This document shows, one piece after another, positions 48,752 to 58,809 of a DNA stretch of 64,000 bases. The position numbers and the translations under genes were made by a program. The notes below the pieces were generated by a model. That model was not told the origin of the DNA, made no database searches, and saw only the letters and a program-made list of their open reading frames with translations. Source of the stretch: Bartonella sp. JB63 (GTDB lineage Bacteria > Pseudomonadota > Alphaproteobacteria > Rhizobiales > Rhizobiaceae); assembly GCF_002022665.1 (NCBI RefSeq), contig NZ_CP019788.1:1-64000 (forward strand). Direction: 5' to 3'. Position 1 is the stretch's first letter, and the number at the start of each line of letters is the position of its first letter.

Positions 48752-50659
48752 TTATTCATCACTTGTATCATCATTATCAATGTCAAAGATATCAGGGATC
48801 AAATCAAGATCATTTTCTTTTTTATTAAAGCGAATATCAATGATTTTGGCTCCTGGAAAATTATTGAGAATTTTTGCAATATCAGGGTCTGTTTGTGCAT
48901 CGGAAAAAAGAGATTTTTGTATAGCTACACTTTCTTCTTGTAAAGTTGGACCTCCCCCTTCATTAACAACAGTTATAGTCCATTGTTTTCCAGTCCATTG
49001 ATGCAATATTTTTTTTATATCACGCTCAAGGGAGCGAGGAGCTTCTTCAGCAAGTCTTAACGTAATGTGTTCCGGTTCAAAAGAAACAGGATGGACAAAT
49101 TCTTTGATCAACAATTTAAAATGTATTTCATTATGTTGTTCAGCTAGATCAACAATATCTTGTAAAGAATTTATGATGATGGGTTTTTGCTCTGTAGTTT
49201 CTATTTCTGATTGGGGGAAAATACCAGATAAATTGTTTATATTTTCATTAGGTTGATTAGTTTGGAAAATTTCGCGAATTTCAGTCGTATCACAAAAATT
49301 CATATTCTCAGAAGTTTTAATCTTTAATTGTTCTGTATGTTTTTGAGAAAGATTAGATTGGTTTTTCAATTTATCTGAAATTGGGGAGAAAGCATAATTA
49401 TGAGCAACTTCAGTTTGTATGATATTGCTTTCGTTTATTATTTCTTGAGAGGAATGGTTTTGAACAATTATAGATGTTGTTTTTTCTTGTGTGAGCTTTG
49501 TTAAAGCTTCATCGAGAGTTGGTAAATCAGCAACGTGTGTAAGGCGAATTAATAACATTTCAGCAGCTTGAATAGGATGAGAAGCTTGGTTAACTTCCTG
49601 TAAGCCTTTGAGGAGCATTTGCCAGCTACGTGAAAGAATGCGAATAGAAAGTTTTTTTGAAAAATCTAAACTTCTTGAGCGTTCCTCTTCTGTGAATGAT
49701 AAATTCTCTACTATTTCTGGTGTCAAACTTAATCGTGTGATCAAGTGAGTAAAATCAGCTAATTCTGTTAGTATAACGAAAGGATCTCCACCTGCATTGT
49801 ATTGATTGTGTAATTCATGCAATGCATGAATAATATTTCCTTTCATAATAGATTCAAATAGATCAATAATGCGAGATTGATCGTTCAATCCTAACATTGT
49901 CCTTACTGTAATGGCATCAACTTTGCCATTACCATGAGCAATTGCTTGGTCAAAAATAGATAATGCATCACGGACAGATCCTTCTGCTGCACGGGCAATC
50001 ATGAATAAAGCTTGATCTTGTACTTCAATTTTTTCCAATTGAGCAATTTGGCATAAATGGTTAACCAAAACAGCTGCTTCAATACGCTGTAAATTAAAAC
50101 GCTGACAGCGTGAAAGAATTGTAATAGGAACTTTGCGAATTTCTGTTGTTGCAAAAATAAATTTTACATGTGGAGGAGGTTCTTCAAGTGTTTTTAATAG
50201 ACCGTTAAATGCTTGTGTTGAGAGCATGTGAACTTCGTCAATAATATATACTTTATAACGTGCAGAAATAGGTCGGTAACGGATTTGTTCAATAATTTCA
50301 CGAATGTCGTCAATGCCAGTATGTGAAGCAGCATCCATTTCAATAACATCCATATGGCGACCTTCAATGATTTGTGTACAATGCTCACCAAGTTTGTCGA
50401 ATAGGGTAGTTGGTTGATCAATATCTTTTGTTTTGTAGTTGAGAGCTCGCGCTAAAATACGTGCTGTTGTGGTTTTTCCTACTCCCCGTATTCCTGTCAA
50501 CATCCATGCTTGTGCAATACGTCCTGTTTTAAAGGCATTATTGAGGGTACATACCATTGCTTCTTGACCAATGAGGTCAGAAAAATTTTGAGGTCGGTAT
50601 TTTCGAGCAAGAACGCGATATGTCATTATTGCTGGCATATTTTCTATTAATTGTTCCAA
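48752..50659 (-). CDS. dnaX: DNA polymerase III subunits gamma and tau
   Basis: DnaX is the ATPase of the clamp loader that places DnaN on DNA. Walker A is in GIRGVGKTTTARIL (about residues 55-68), followed by VYIIDEVHMLS and the lid and collar domains to about 370. The C-terminal part (about 500-600) carries the polymerase- and helicase-binding tau region. Most cysteines of the zinc module found in E. coli are absent. The first codon is TTG with AGAGGG eight bases upstream; ATG starts 7 and 11 codons later are alternatives. I see no slippery A-run that would clearly give gamma by frameshifting. Confidence 0.95.
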   Translation of the reverse strand: MEQLIENMPAIMTYRVLARKYRPQNFSDLIGQEAMVCTLNNAFKTGRIAQAWMLTGIRGVGKTTTARILARALNYKTKDIDQPTTLFDKLGEHCTQIIEGRHMDVIEMDAASHTGIDDIREIIEQIRYRPISARYKVYIIDEVHMLSTQAFNGLLKTLEEPPPHVKFIFATTEIRKVPITILSRCQRFNLQRIEAAVLVNHLCQIAQLEKIEVQDQALFMIARAAEGSVRDALSIFDQAIAHGNGKVDAITVRTMLGLNDQSRIIDLFESIMKGNIIHALHELHNQYNAGGDPFVILTELADFTHLITRLSLTPEIVENLSFTEEERSRSLDFSKKLSIRILSRSWQMLLKGLQEVNQASHPIQAAEMLLIRLTHVADLPTLDEALTKLTQEKTTSIIVQNHSSQEIINESNIIQTEVAHNYAFSPISDKLKNQSNLSQKHTEQLKIKTSENMNFCDTTEIREIFQTNQPNENINNLSGIFPQSEIETTEQKPIIINSLQDIVDLAEQHNEIHFKLLIKEFVHPVSFEPEHITLRLAEEAPRSLERDIKKILHQWTGKQWTITVVNEGGGPTLQEESVAIQKSLFSDAQTDPDIAKILNNFPGAKIIDIRFNKKENDLDLIPDIFDIDNDDTSDE

Positions 50660-50872
50660 TTTTGAAGCCCTCTTAGATGTATCTTAATAAGATGAGAGCA
50701 CGGATTAACAGAAAGCATTTTTAATATTAAGAAAATTTTTTCAACTGGCGTCTTTTATAAGAATAAGATCCTCTAAATTTAAAGAGCTCAAAATCTCTCT
50801 TCTTTTGAAACAGAAATACTACCATAAAAACTAAAATACTATACTTTAAAAGCTTAAATATATAGCTTATTT

Positions 50873-50977
50873 AAAAAAGGAGATTGGTACGATGACCCGT
50901 ACAAAAACTCGTTAGGGCTGCTTCTTTCCAGATCTGACCCGATTGGCGAGCAGTTCGTCCATCACCAACCTCCCTTC
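50873..50977 (-). ncRNA. ffs: Signal recognition particle RNA, bacterial small type (4.5S)
   Basis: On the minus strand the conserved Ffh-binding region reads GGGTCAGATCTGGAAAGAAG followed by CAGCCC, including the GGAA tetraloop and the symmetric and asymmetric internal loops. The ends pair: GGAGGTTGGT near 50964-50973 with ACCAATCTCC at 50879-50888, giving the usual long hairpin of about 100 bases. Six T residues (50873-50878) follow as terminator. Its place upstream of dnaX is usual in Rhizobiales. The exact 5' end is approximate. Confidence 0.95.
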
Positions 50978-51128
50978 GCTTATATTATCTATTTAAAATA
51001 AAAAATCAAGAAAGAACCAAAAACATGATACAGATGATTAAATTTGTATCTGAATTTGATAAGCTTTCAGGATGCTCTATAAAAGCGTTCTCACATAGAA
51101 ATAAATTTTTCTTAATTTTAAAGTAAGA

Positions 51129-51554
51129 TTATTCTTCTCCATACACTCCTACATCATATACTCCTGAATCACAGTTTGTTCCTACAACTTTATTGTCGGT
51201 TATATTCTCAAAAGTGTAAGGTCCTCCTATCCAAGGGAACTTTACATGAAGGGACGAAACATTACTAATAATAAATAATTTGCTGTCTTTACTGTGAGTT
51301 ATCTGACTTGGATTATCAGAAATAATTTTCAGATATTCTAAACCACGAGGGTCTGTATATGTTAAGCGAAATGTGGTTATAGGGTTGATGCTTTTACAAT
51401 CATATTCTACACCTTGTTGAGCTATATCAAGTTTTTTAATTACAACCTTCTCATGAGGTTTAAAAATCCACTTATTTTCGCCAAATCCAGCAAAAGCATC
51501 ATTACAGATCAGAATACTTACAAAAGTCAGTCCTTGAGATAGAAGTTTTTTCAT
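51129..51554 (-). CDS. Small secreted protein of unknown function
   Basis: I do not recognise this 141-residue protein. It has a signal peptide (MKKLLSQGLTFVSILICNDAFA, likely cleaved after A22), leaving about 119 residues with two cysteines, C53 and C128, that could form one disulfide across the mature chain. The composition is beta-strand-like (VVIKKLDIAQQGVEYDC, FRLTYTDPRGLEYLKII). No membrane segment, repeat or catalytic motif is visible. It lies alone between the SRP RNA and kdsB, with AAGGGGA-type sequence just before the ATG. It may be periplasmic or released. Confidence 0.75.
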   Translation of the reverse strand: MKKLLSQGLTFVSILICNDAFAGFGENKWIFKPHEKVVIKKLDIAQQGVEYDCKSINPITTFRLTYTDPRGLEYLKIISDNPSQITHSKDSKLFIISNVSSLHVKFPWIGGPYTFENITDNKVVGTNCDSGVYDVGVYGEE

Positions 51555-51662
51555 TTATATATTCCCCTTTTAAATTATTTAGAATGATCATATTTAATTA
51601 ACAATATAACATTGTTTAATTTTAAGATATACTAAAAAATAATTGTGTTGATTATTTTAGTT

Positions 51663-52394
51663 TTATACTAGAATTTTACGGACTCTTTCGAGATCATTTT
51701 GTGTGTCGACACTTAAAAAAGTTGTATCGATTATCTCCACATCAATACGCATATTGTTTTCTAATGCTCGTAATTGCTCAAGTTTTTCACGTTTTTCAAG
51801 TGTCGACGATTTAAGTGTTATAAATTTTTCAAGAGCTTTGCGTCGGTAAACATATAATCCAATATGATGGTATAAAGGTCCATCTCCATAAGGTGCAGTT
51901 GCACGGGTAAAATAAAGAGCACGAAGTCGATTTTTAGCAATTGGTGTGCCAATGATTTTAACAATATTGGAGTTTATTTTTTCATTTTCTTCAATAAGTT
52001 TTGTTCCTAATGTTGCAATATCAGTTAAATTATTTTCTAAAGGCCGTAAGGCACTTATTATGGCATTAGGTGTTATTGTTGGCAAGTCACCTTGTACATT
52101 CACAATAACATCATAGTTCTGTTTAGGATCAACTTTAGTTAAAGCCTCATAAATGCGATCAGATCCCGATTGATGATTTGTGCAGGTTATGATACATTCA
52201 TAGCCATAAGCTGTGACAGTTTGAGCGATTTTGTCATGATCTGTTGCAACGATAATACGCTCTAGTCCGGTTTCTTTTGCCCGTTCAGCAACATGAACGA
52301 TCATGGGCTTTCCAGCTATATCAGCTAGGGCTTTACCTGGTAGACGAGTTGAACCCATACGAGCAGGAATAAGAATGATTGGTTGAAGAGACAT
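51663..52394 (-). CDS. kdsB: 3-deoxy-manno-octulosonate cytidylyltransferase
   Basis: KdsB activates KDO as CMP-KDO for the inner core of lipopolysaccharide. The nucleotide-binding start [25 protein letters not shown] and the sequence NVQGDLPTI are typical. The 243-residue length is normal. It is divergent from the cytochrome c gene, an arrangement shared by other Rhizobiales. Confidence 0.97.
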   Translation of the reverse strand: MSLQPIILIPARMGSTRLPGKALADIAGKPMIVHVAERAKETGLERIIVATDHDKIAQTVTAYGYECIITCTNHQSGSDRIYEALTKVDPKQNYDVIVNVQGDLPTITPNAIISALRPLENNLTDIATLGTKLIEENEKINSNIVKIIGTPIAKNRLRALYFTRATAPYGDGPLYHHIGLYVYRRKALEKFITLKSSTLEKREKLEQLRALENNMRIDVEIIDTTFLSVDTQNDLERVRKILV

Positions 52395-52507
52395 TGCAGA
52401 GTTCCAAAGAATTTGTACTTAATTTTTATAACCTTATACCTTAATAAGGAAAATAACTACAAAGAACTAAACTGAAAATAATATAAAAATATGAACGTTT
52501 AAATTTT

Positions 52508-53062
52508 ATGAATCGATCAACTTTTATTTGTTTAATTTGTGCTTGTTTGTTGTTGGTGATTGTTTTAGTGGGTTTTTCCACTATGAGTGATATTATTTAT
52601 GATGATTCAGTCCAACATTCTTATAAACGTTATAAAATTATCAGTAATGAAACGCTTAAAAAAACACAGAATATATCTGACAAATCTTTATTGTTAAGTG
52701 AACTTCTTAAACAAGGTGATCTTGAAAATGGGAGAAAGGTTTTTCGTCAGTGTGCGATCTGTCATACTTCTAAACGTGATGAATCTAATCGTATTGGTCC
52801 ATCACTTTGGGGGATTGTTAACCGTCCTTTTGCAATTGTAAAAAATTTTTCTTATTCAAAAGTGTTGCGTGCGAATTCTGATAGAAAATGGGATTTTTTT
52901 ACTTTGGATCGTTATATTCAATCACCACGTCAAGCATTTCCAGGAACGATTATGTCTTTTCGTGGGATTAAAAATGATCAAGACCGGGCCGATCTTTTGC
53001 TCTATTTACGTAGCTTATCTGATCATCATATCCCTCTACCACAAAATGATAAACAAGATTAG
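52508..53062 (+). CDS. Membrane-anchored cytochrome c (CycM type)
   Basis: A 184-residue protein with one N-terminal membrane helix (residues 6-25, uncleaved anchor) and a class I cytochrome c domain. Haem attachment is C82-x-x-C85-H86 (QCAICH), and the sixth ligand is probably M149 in FPGTIMSF. The anchored form resembles CycM-type cytochromes that carry electrons from the bc1 complex to an oxidase. In this window the only oxidase, Cyo, uses quinol, so its partner must be elsewhere. The ATG lacks a clear ribosome site. Confidence 0.9.
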   Translation: MNRSTFICLICACLLLVIVLVGFSTMSDIIYDDSVQHSYKRYKIISNETLKKTQNISDKSLLLSELLKQGDLENGRKVFRQCAICHTSKRDESNRIGPSLWGIVNRPFAIVKNFSYSKVLRANSDRKWDFFTLDRYIQSPRQAFPGTIMSFRGIKNDQDRADLLLYLRSLSDHHIPLPQNDKQD

Positions 53063-53178
53063 TTTATGTTAAAAAAAGCATATAGTTAAATTTTATTTGT
53101 AATTTTGAATTTATCAAAAATTATTATCGATATGTAAAAAATGATATGATATGTTGTTATTGAAAAGGAAAAAAACAA

Positions 53179-54300
53179 ATGGCAGCCTATATTATACGGC
53201 GTTTTCTTTTGATTGTACCGACACTTATTGGTATTTTAACGGTGACATTTATCATTGTTCAATTTACCCCAGGTGGGCCTATTGAAAATATCATTGCCCA
53301 ATTACAAGGAACAGGGGGGGATGCTATAGGACGTATAGCTGGTGGCGGAGATTTTAATTTGTCTTCTGATGTTATTGCTAATAGTTCTCACGTTGGATCA
53401 TTATCCTCTGGAGCTTCTCAATATCGTGGTGCGCAGGGATTGGATCCAGAATTTATTGCCAAACTTGAAAAACAATTCGGTTTTGATAAGCCTCCTTTGC
53501 AACGTTATTTAACAATGCTTAGTCGTTATGTGCGTTTTGATTTTGGCGAGTCTTATATACAGGGACGCTTAGTTATTGATCTTATTAAAGATGCATTACC
53601 TGTCTCTCTTTCTCTTGGTTTTTGGCAATTATTGATTTCTTACACTATTTCTATCCCATTGGGAATCCGTAAAGCTATCAAGGAGGGTTCTATTTTTGAT
53701 GTATGGACAAGTACTGTTATTGTTATTGGCTATGCGATTCCAAGTTTTCTTTTTGGTATTTTTTTAATGGTTTTCTTTGCTGGAGGGTCATTTTTTGATT
53801 GGTTTCCATTGAGTCATTTGACTTCTGATAATTTTGATACATTATCTTTTGGAGAAAAGATATTGGATTATTTGTATCATTTGGTTTTACCATTGACGGC
53901 GATGGTCGTTTCTTCTTTTGCAACAACGACATTGTTAACAAAAAATTGTTTTCTGGAAGAAATTCGCCAACAATATGTTATTACAGCTCGGGCTAAGGGG
54001 TTAAGTGAGCATTCAGTTCTTTATGCTCATGTGTTTCGCAATGCGATTTTAGTGGTCATAGCTTGTTTTCCTACGACTTTTATGGGATCATTTTTTAGTG
54101 GATCTTTATTAATTGAAATGCTCTATTCATTAAATGGTATAGGTCTTTTAAGTTATACTTCTATTGTTAATCGTGATTATTCTGTTGTATTTGCTTCTCT
54201 TTATATTTTTTCGTTAATTGGTCTTATTATAAGTCTCATTTCTGATATTGTTTATATGATGGTTGATCCACGTATTGACTTTGATAAAAAGGATTTATGA
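53179..54300 (+). CDS. yejB: Microcin C/peptide ABC transporter permease YejB
   Basis: Permease of a Yej-type peptide importer. The 373 residues begin MAAYIIRRFLLIVPTLIGILTVTF, the normal first helix of DppB-like permeases, followed by a periplasmic loop with GAQGLDPEFIAKLEKQFGFD and five further helices. The EAA-type loop reads ITARAKGLSEHSVLYAHVFRNAI. The long loop with GGPIENIIAQLQG is characteristic of YejB. Its stop overlaps yejE by four bases. The periplasmic binding protein gene yejA, usually just upstream, is missing here. Confidence 0.95.
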   Translation: MAAYIIRRFLLIVPTLIGILTVTFIIVQFTPGGPIENIIAQLQGTGGDAIGRIAGGGDFNLSSDVIANSSHVGSLSSGASQYRGAQGLDPEFIAKLEKQFGFDKPPLQRYLTMLSRYVRFDFGESYIQGRLVIDLIKDALPVSLSLGFWQLLISYTISIPLGIRKAIKEGSIFDVWTSTVIVIGYAIPSFLFGIFLMVFFAGGSFFDWFPLSHLTSDNFDTLSFGEKILDYLYHLVLPLTAMVVSSFATTTLLTKNCFLEEIRQQYVITARAKGLSEHSVLYAHVFRNAILVVIACFPTTFMGSFFSGSLLIEMLYSLNGIGLLSYTSIVNRDYSVVFASLYIFSLIGLIISLISDIVYMMVDPRIDFDKKDL

Positions 54301-55439
54301 TGGAAAAAGAAAAATACAATAGATTGTGTAATGATAAATTGAAACAATGGGCTTTTCTTTCTCCATTGAATGCGCGTCGTTGGAACAATTTTAAACAGAA
54401 TCGTCGCGGTTTGTGGTCGTTATGGTTGTTTTTATTTTTATGTTTTTGTTCTTTTTTAGCAGAATTTATTGCTAATGATCGTCCGATTATTGTTTCTTAT
54501 AAAGAGGAGTTTCTTTTTCCTATTTTTTTTGATTATCCTGATGAAAAATTTGGTGGAAATTTGGCTAAAGCAGATTTTCGAGATCCTTTCATTCAAAATG
54601 AAATAGCCCAACATGGTTGGGCATTTTGGCCACTGGTCCGTTATTCTTATAATACGGTAGTAGGGAATAAAACTTTAGCATTAGCACCTCCTTTTTGGCT
54701 CCAAAGCAAAGAAGAGCGTTGTATTAGTTATGCAAAGGGAAGTGCTGATCCGGAATGTAACATTAATCACTGGAATTGGCTTGGAACAGATGATCTGACA
54801 CGTGATATTTTTGCACGAGTTTTGTATGGTTTTCGTGTATCGATAATTTTTAGTATTCTTTTAACAGCTATTTCTGCAATTATCGGTATTACAGCTGGTG
54901 CAGTTCAAGGTTATTTCGGTGGTTGGATTGATTTAATTTGTCAGCGTTTGATTGAAATATGGTCTTCTGTACCATCACTTTATTTAGTGATTATTATGGC
55001 TGCAGTTTTAGCACAGGGCTTTTGGATGCTGTTGGGTGTTATGCTGCTTTTTCAATGGGTAGTATTGGTTGGTGTGGTACGTGCAGAATTTTTACGAGCA
55101 CGAAATTTTACCTATATTAGTGCTGCACGCGCGTTAGGTGTTCCTAATAGGATTATTATGATGCGTCATTTACTGCCTAATGCTATGGTTGCTGCTTTAA
55201 CTTATCTGCCGTTTTTATTGACATCAGGGATTTCATTATTAACATCGCTTGATTATTTAGGCTTTGGTCTTCCTCCTGGTTATGCTTCTTTAGGGGAGGT
55301 AATGCGGCAGGCTACCTCTAATTTAAATGCTCCTTGGATTGGTATCACAGGTTTTGTTGTTATTGCTGTGATATTATCGTTGTTGGCATTTATTGGTGAA
55401 GCAGCTAGAGACGCTTTTGACCCACGAAAGATACAATAA
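54297..55439 (+). CDS. yejE: Microcin C/peptide ABC transporter permease YejE
   Basis: Second permease of the Yej importer. It has the YejE-typical long N-terminal periplasmic segment (SYKEEFLFPIFFDYPDEKFGG, HWNWLGTDDLTRDIFARVLYGFR) between helix 1 and the five-helix permease core. The EAA loop reads YISAARALGVPNRIIMMRHLLPNA. The 380-residue length is normal. It overlaps yejB by four bases and yejF by one base (TAATG), so the three are translationally coupled. Confidence 0.95.
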   Translation: MMEKEKYNRLCNDKLKQWAFLSPLNARRWNNFKQNRRGLWSLWLFLFLCFCSFLAEFIANDRPIIVSYKEEFLFPIFFDYPDEKFGGNLAKADFRDPFIQNEIAQHGWAFWPLVRYSYNTVVGNKTLALAPPFWLQSKEERCISYAKGSADPECNINHWNWLGTDDLTRDIFARVLYGFRVSIIFSILLTAISAIIGITAGAVQGYFGGWIDLICQRLIEIWSSVPSLYLVIIMAAVLAQGFWMLLGVMLLFQWVVLVGVVRAEFLRARNFTYISAARALGVPNRIIMMRHLLPNAMVAALTYLPFLLTSGISLLTSLDYLGFGLPPGYASLGEVMRQATSNLNAPWIGITGFVVIAVILSLLAFIGEAARDAFDPRKIQ

Positions 55440-57049
55440 TGACAGGATTGCTTTCAGTACGTGAACTTTCCGTTGCATTTTGTCAGGCAGAGACAAAAAA
55501 ATATATTCTTAAACAGATTTTTTTCGATATTTGGGAAGGGGAAACAGTTGCTTTTGTTGGAGAATCAGGTTCAGGAAAATCAATAACAGCACTATCTATT
55601 TTACAATTATTGCCTTTTTTAAAAAGACTTGATCAATCGGGTGAAATTCTCTTTAATAATAAAGATTTAATGAAGCTGAAAGAAGAAGATTTGCGTAAAA
55701 TTCGTGGTAAAGATATTGCCATGATTTTTCAAGAGCCGATGATCTCTCTTAATCCTTTGCATACTGTAGAACGTCAGATAGGTGAAGTTCTTAAAATGCA
55801 TGCAGCTATTTCTGATAAACTGTTGCGCATGCATATTGTTGATTTACTGAAACAAGTAGGTATTAGTGAACCACAAAAACGTTTAGATTCATTTCCCCAT
55901 CAATTATCAGGTGGTCAACGACAACGTGTGATGATTGCAATGGCAATTGCCAATAATCCAAAATTATTGATTGCTGATGAACCAACAACTGCACTTGATG
56001 TGACTGTTCAAAAACAAATTCTTGAACTGTTAATACAGCTTAAAAAACATCACAAAATGTCAATGCTTTTTATTACCCATAATTTGGATATTGTACGTCG
56101 TATTGCAGATCGTGTCTACGTGATGAAAGAAGGAAAAATTATTGAAAATGGTTCAACAGACGAAATTTTTAAAAATCCTCAACATATTTATACAAAACAA
56201 TTATTAGAAGCAGAACCTAAAAATCATCCTCTTCAAGCTGATAATAACGCACCTGTTTTGATGCAAGGTCAGAAAATACGAGTTTGGTTTCCAATTAAAA
56301 AAGGGTTGCTGCAACGGACAGTTGATTATGTAAAAGCTGTTCAGGATATAGATGTTATAGTTCGTTCTGGTCAAACGCTTGGTGTAGTAGGAGAGTCTGG
56401 ATCAGGAAAAACAACATTAGGACTTGCATTGACGCGAATGCTTTCTTCTAAAGGTCAGATCATCTTTGATGGTGTTGATATAAGCAATTTTAGTTTTAAA
56501 CAGATGCGTTCTTTGCGTCGTCATATCCAGATTGTTTTTCAAGATCCTTTTAGTTCACTTTCTCCACGTATGTCTGTAAGTGAAATTATTGCTGAGGGTT
56601 TATCAATTCACGAACCTAGGCTTTCTTCTTCTGAACGTGATGATCGTGTGATTGAAGCTTTGTGTGAGGTTGATCTTGATCCTACTAACCGTTTTCGTTA
56701 TCCTCATGAGTTTTCTGGCGGACAGAGACAGCGGATTGCTCTTGCGCGTGCAATTATTCTAAAACCACGTCTTATTATGCTTGATGAACCAACATCTTCT
56801 CTTGATATGAGTGCGCAGGCACAAATTGTTGATCTTTTACGTTATTTGCAATTAAAATATCATTTAGGTTATCTTTTTATTAGTCATGATTTGAAAGTTG
56901 TTAAAGCGCTTGCGCATGAGGTGATTGTTATGAATTGTGGCAGAATAGTTGAATATAATTCTGCTGATCGTATATTTTCTTATCCCAAAAATCCTTATAC
57001 GCAAACTTTAATGTCTGCTGCATTTGCGCTAGAAGCTGGTCGTTTATAG
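55439..57049 (+). CDS. yejF: Microcin C/peptide ABC transporter ATPase YejF
   Basis: Double ATPase of the Yej importer. The first ABC domain has the P-loop GESGSGKS (residues 41-48), LSGGQRQRVMIAMAI and LLIADEPTTALDVT. The second has GESGSGKT (318-325), FSGGQRQRIALARAI and LIMLDEPTSSLDMS. Relatives in Brucella help withstand host antimicrobial peptides; in E. coli the system takes up microcin C. The final 55 bases overlap the 3' end of the convergent MoeB/ThiF-type gene. Confidence 0.95.
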   Translation: MTGLLSVRELSVAFCQAETKKYILKQIFFDIWEGETVAFVGESGSGKSITALSILQLLPFLKRLDQSGEILFNNKDLMKLKEEDLRKIRGKDIAMIFQEPMISLNPLHTVERQIGEVLKMHAAISDKLLRMHIVDLLKQVGISEPQKRLDSFPHQLSGGQRQRVMIAMAIANNPKLLIADEPTTALDVTVQKQILELLIQLKKHHKMSMLFITHNLDIVRRIADRVYVMKEGKIIENGSTDEIFKNPQHIYTKQLLEAEPKNHPLQADNNAPVLMQGQKIRVWFPIKKGLLQRTVDYVKAVQDIDVIVRSGQTLGVVGESGSGKTTLGLALTRMLSSKGQIIFDGVDISNFSFKQMRSLRRHIQIVFQDPFSSLSPRMSVSEIIAEGLSIHEPRLSSSERDDRVIEALCEVDLDPTNRFRYPHEFSGGQRQRIALARAIILKPRLIMLDEPTSSLDMSAQAQIVDLLRYLQLKYHLGYLFISHDLKVVKALAHEVIVMNCGRIVEYNSADRIFSYPKNPYTQTLMSAAFALEAGRL

Positions 57050-57783
57050 AAAATCATATCAAATTGTGCTGACAATGCGTTGTAAAGGAGGAGCCTTCCC
57101 ACCAAAGGTTCACCAATATTTGTGATCAATTTAATTGCTTCCATTGCTTGTAATGTACCGATAACTCCGGGCAAAGCACCGATGATTCCAGTTTCGGCAC
57201 ATTTAGGTGTAGTGCCTGGGGCGGGTGGGTTAGGAAATAAATCGCGATAGTGTGGATTATTATCTTTATAAGGCATAAGTACTGTTAGTGAACCTTTGAA
57301 TCTATGTATAGCACCGCTTATTAAAGGTTTGGCGCATTGGGCAGCATGATCTGCTAGGAGATAGCGCGTGGCAAAATTATCGCTGCCGTCAATAATAATG
57401 TGATAGGCGTTAAGCAGTTTATCCACATTACTTTCATTTAAACGGATATTGTATTTTTCAACTTTTACATGAGGATTTATTGCTTTTATTGTTGTTTCGG
57501 CACTAATAGTTTTGTATTGGTTAATTGTATTTGTGCTATGAATAACTTGACGTTGTAAATTAGATAATGAGACGATGTCATCGTCAACAATTCCAATGGT
57601 TCCAATGCCTGCTGCAGCAAGATATAGTAAGACAGGAGTTCCAAGACCACCCGCACCAACGATAAGAACGCGTGCAGCTTTAAGCCTTTGTTGTCCTATT
57701 CCACCAATTTCAGGAAGAATTATATGACGTGCATAGCGTTCGATTTCCTCTTTACTTAATTTTTCATCAATTTCTTTTATCAT
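56995..57783 (-). CDS. MoeB/ThiF/HesA-family adenylyltransferase
   Basis: An E1-like enzyme that adenylates the C terminus of a sulfur-carrier protein (MoaD or ThiS type). The ATP-binding Rossmann motif GAGGLGTPVLLYLAAAGIGTIGIVDDD and the segment SNLQRQVIHST, with the nucleotide-contacting arginine, are intact. The zinc-binding CxxC pairs of E. coli MoeB are absent (the region reads FPNPPAPGTTPKCAETG), and the C terminus KRPASSANAADIKVCV is unlike the usual CxxC ending. The partner carrier protein is not in this window, so molybdopterin and thiamine roles cannot be separated. Its 3' end overlaps yejF by 55 bases. Confidence 0.87.
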   Translation of the reverse strand: MIKEIDEKLSKEEIERYARHIILPEIGGIGQQRLKAARVLIVGAGGLGTPVLLYLAAAGIGTIGIVDDDIVSLSNLQRQVIHSTNTINQYKTISAETTIKAINPHVKVEKYNIRLNESNVDKLLNAYHIIIDGSDNFATRYLLADHAAQCAKPLISGAIHRFKGSLTVLMPYKDNNPHYRDLFPNPPAPGTTPKCAETGIIGALPGVIGTLQAMEAIKLITNIGEPLVGRLLLYNALSAQFDMIFYKRPASSANAADIKVCV

Positions 57784-57870
57784 AGGCTCTCTCTTGTCAT
57801 AGTTTCTTTTACTATTTAATAAGTTTATATTTGCTTGACCAGTTCGCGTTCAGCGGTAGGAGGTTTATTA

Positions 57871-58809
57871 ATGAAAATTGCTATTCAGATGGATCATATT
57901 GCGACGCTTCAGATCCGAGGAGATACTACATTTGCACTTGCTTTGGCAGCTCAGGAACGTGGACATTCCCTTTTCCATTATACACCGGATTGCTTATTTA
58001 TACGCGATGGGTGTGTGATTGCACGGTTAGAGCCACTCACTGTGTGTGATGAAGAAGGATCTCACTACCAATTAGGCCAGCCTGTTCGTACAGAATTGAT
58101 AGATATGGATGTGGTTCTTTTACGACAAGATCCTCCTTTTGACATGAATTATATCACTACCACTCATTTTTTAGAGCGTATTCATCCTAAAACACTGGTT
58201 GTGAATGATCCGGTATGGGTGCGCAATAGCCCGGAAAAGATTTTTGTTACCGAATTTTTTGATTTGATGCCAGAAACATTGATTACAAAGGATATTGAAG
58301 AAATAAAGGCATTTAGGTCTGTGTTTGGCGATATTATTATTAAGCCACTTTATGAGAATGGAGGTGCAGGTGTTTTTCATTTAAAACAAGATGATCGCAA
58401 TTTCGCGTCGCTTATCGAAATGTTTGAAAAAAGCTATAAAGAACCTTTTATTGTCCAACGTTATTTAGAGAGTGTGCGAGAGGGGGATAAACGAATTATT
58501 TTGCTTGACGGTGAGCCGGTTGGAGCAATTAATCGGATTCCTACAGCTACTGATGTTCGTTCCAATATGCATGTTGGAGGGCGTGTAGAATGTATTGATT
58601 TGACAGAGCGTGATTATGAGATTTGTGCACGTATTGGCCCTGTTTTAAAAAAACGTGGTTTTCTTCTCGTAGGGATTGATGTGATTGGAGACTATATAAC
58701 AGAAATCAATGTTACATCTCCAACGGGAATTCGTGAAATTAAACGTTTTGGAGGCCTAGATATCGCTTCTCTTTTTTGGGATATTATTGAACTTAAACGT
58801 TTAAATTAA
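57871..58809 (+). CDS. gshB: Glutathione synthetase
   Basis: GshB joins gamma-glutamylcysteine and glycine. The 312-residue product has the N-terminal domain starting [27 protein letters not shown], and the ATP-grasp domain with [33 protein letters not shown] and the end [15 protein letters not shown] start at ATG 57871 because AGGAGG lies eight bases upstream; the frame is open a further 36 bases. It is divergent from the MoeB/ThiF-type gene. Confidence 0.97.
   Translation: MKIAIQMDHIATLQIRGDTTFALALAAQERGHSLFHYTPDCLFIRDGCVIARLEPLTVCDEEGSHYQLGQPVRTELIDMDVVLLRQDPPFDMNYITTTHFLERIHPKTLVVNDPVWVRNSPEKIFVTEFFDLMPETLITKDIEEIKAFRSVFGDIIIKPLYENGGAGVFHLKQDDRNFASLIEMFEKSYKEPFIVQRYLESVREGDKRIILLDGEPVGAINRIPTATDVRSNMHVGGRVECIDLTERDYEICARIGPVLKKRGFLLVGIDVIGDYITEINVTSPTGIREIKRFGGLDIASLFWDIIELKRLN

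Noticed and set aside
50194..50421. Small open frame inside dnaX
   Set aside because: Same-strand shadow of dnaX in another frame, no ribosome site.
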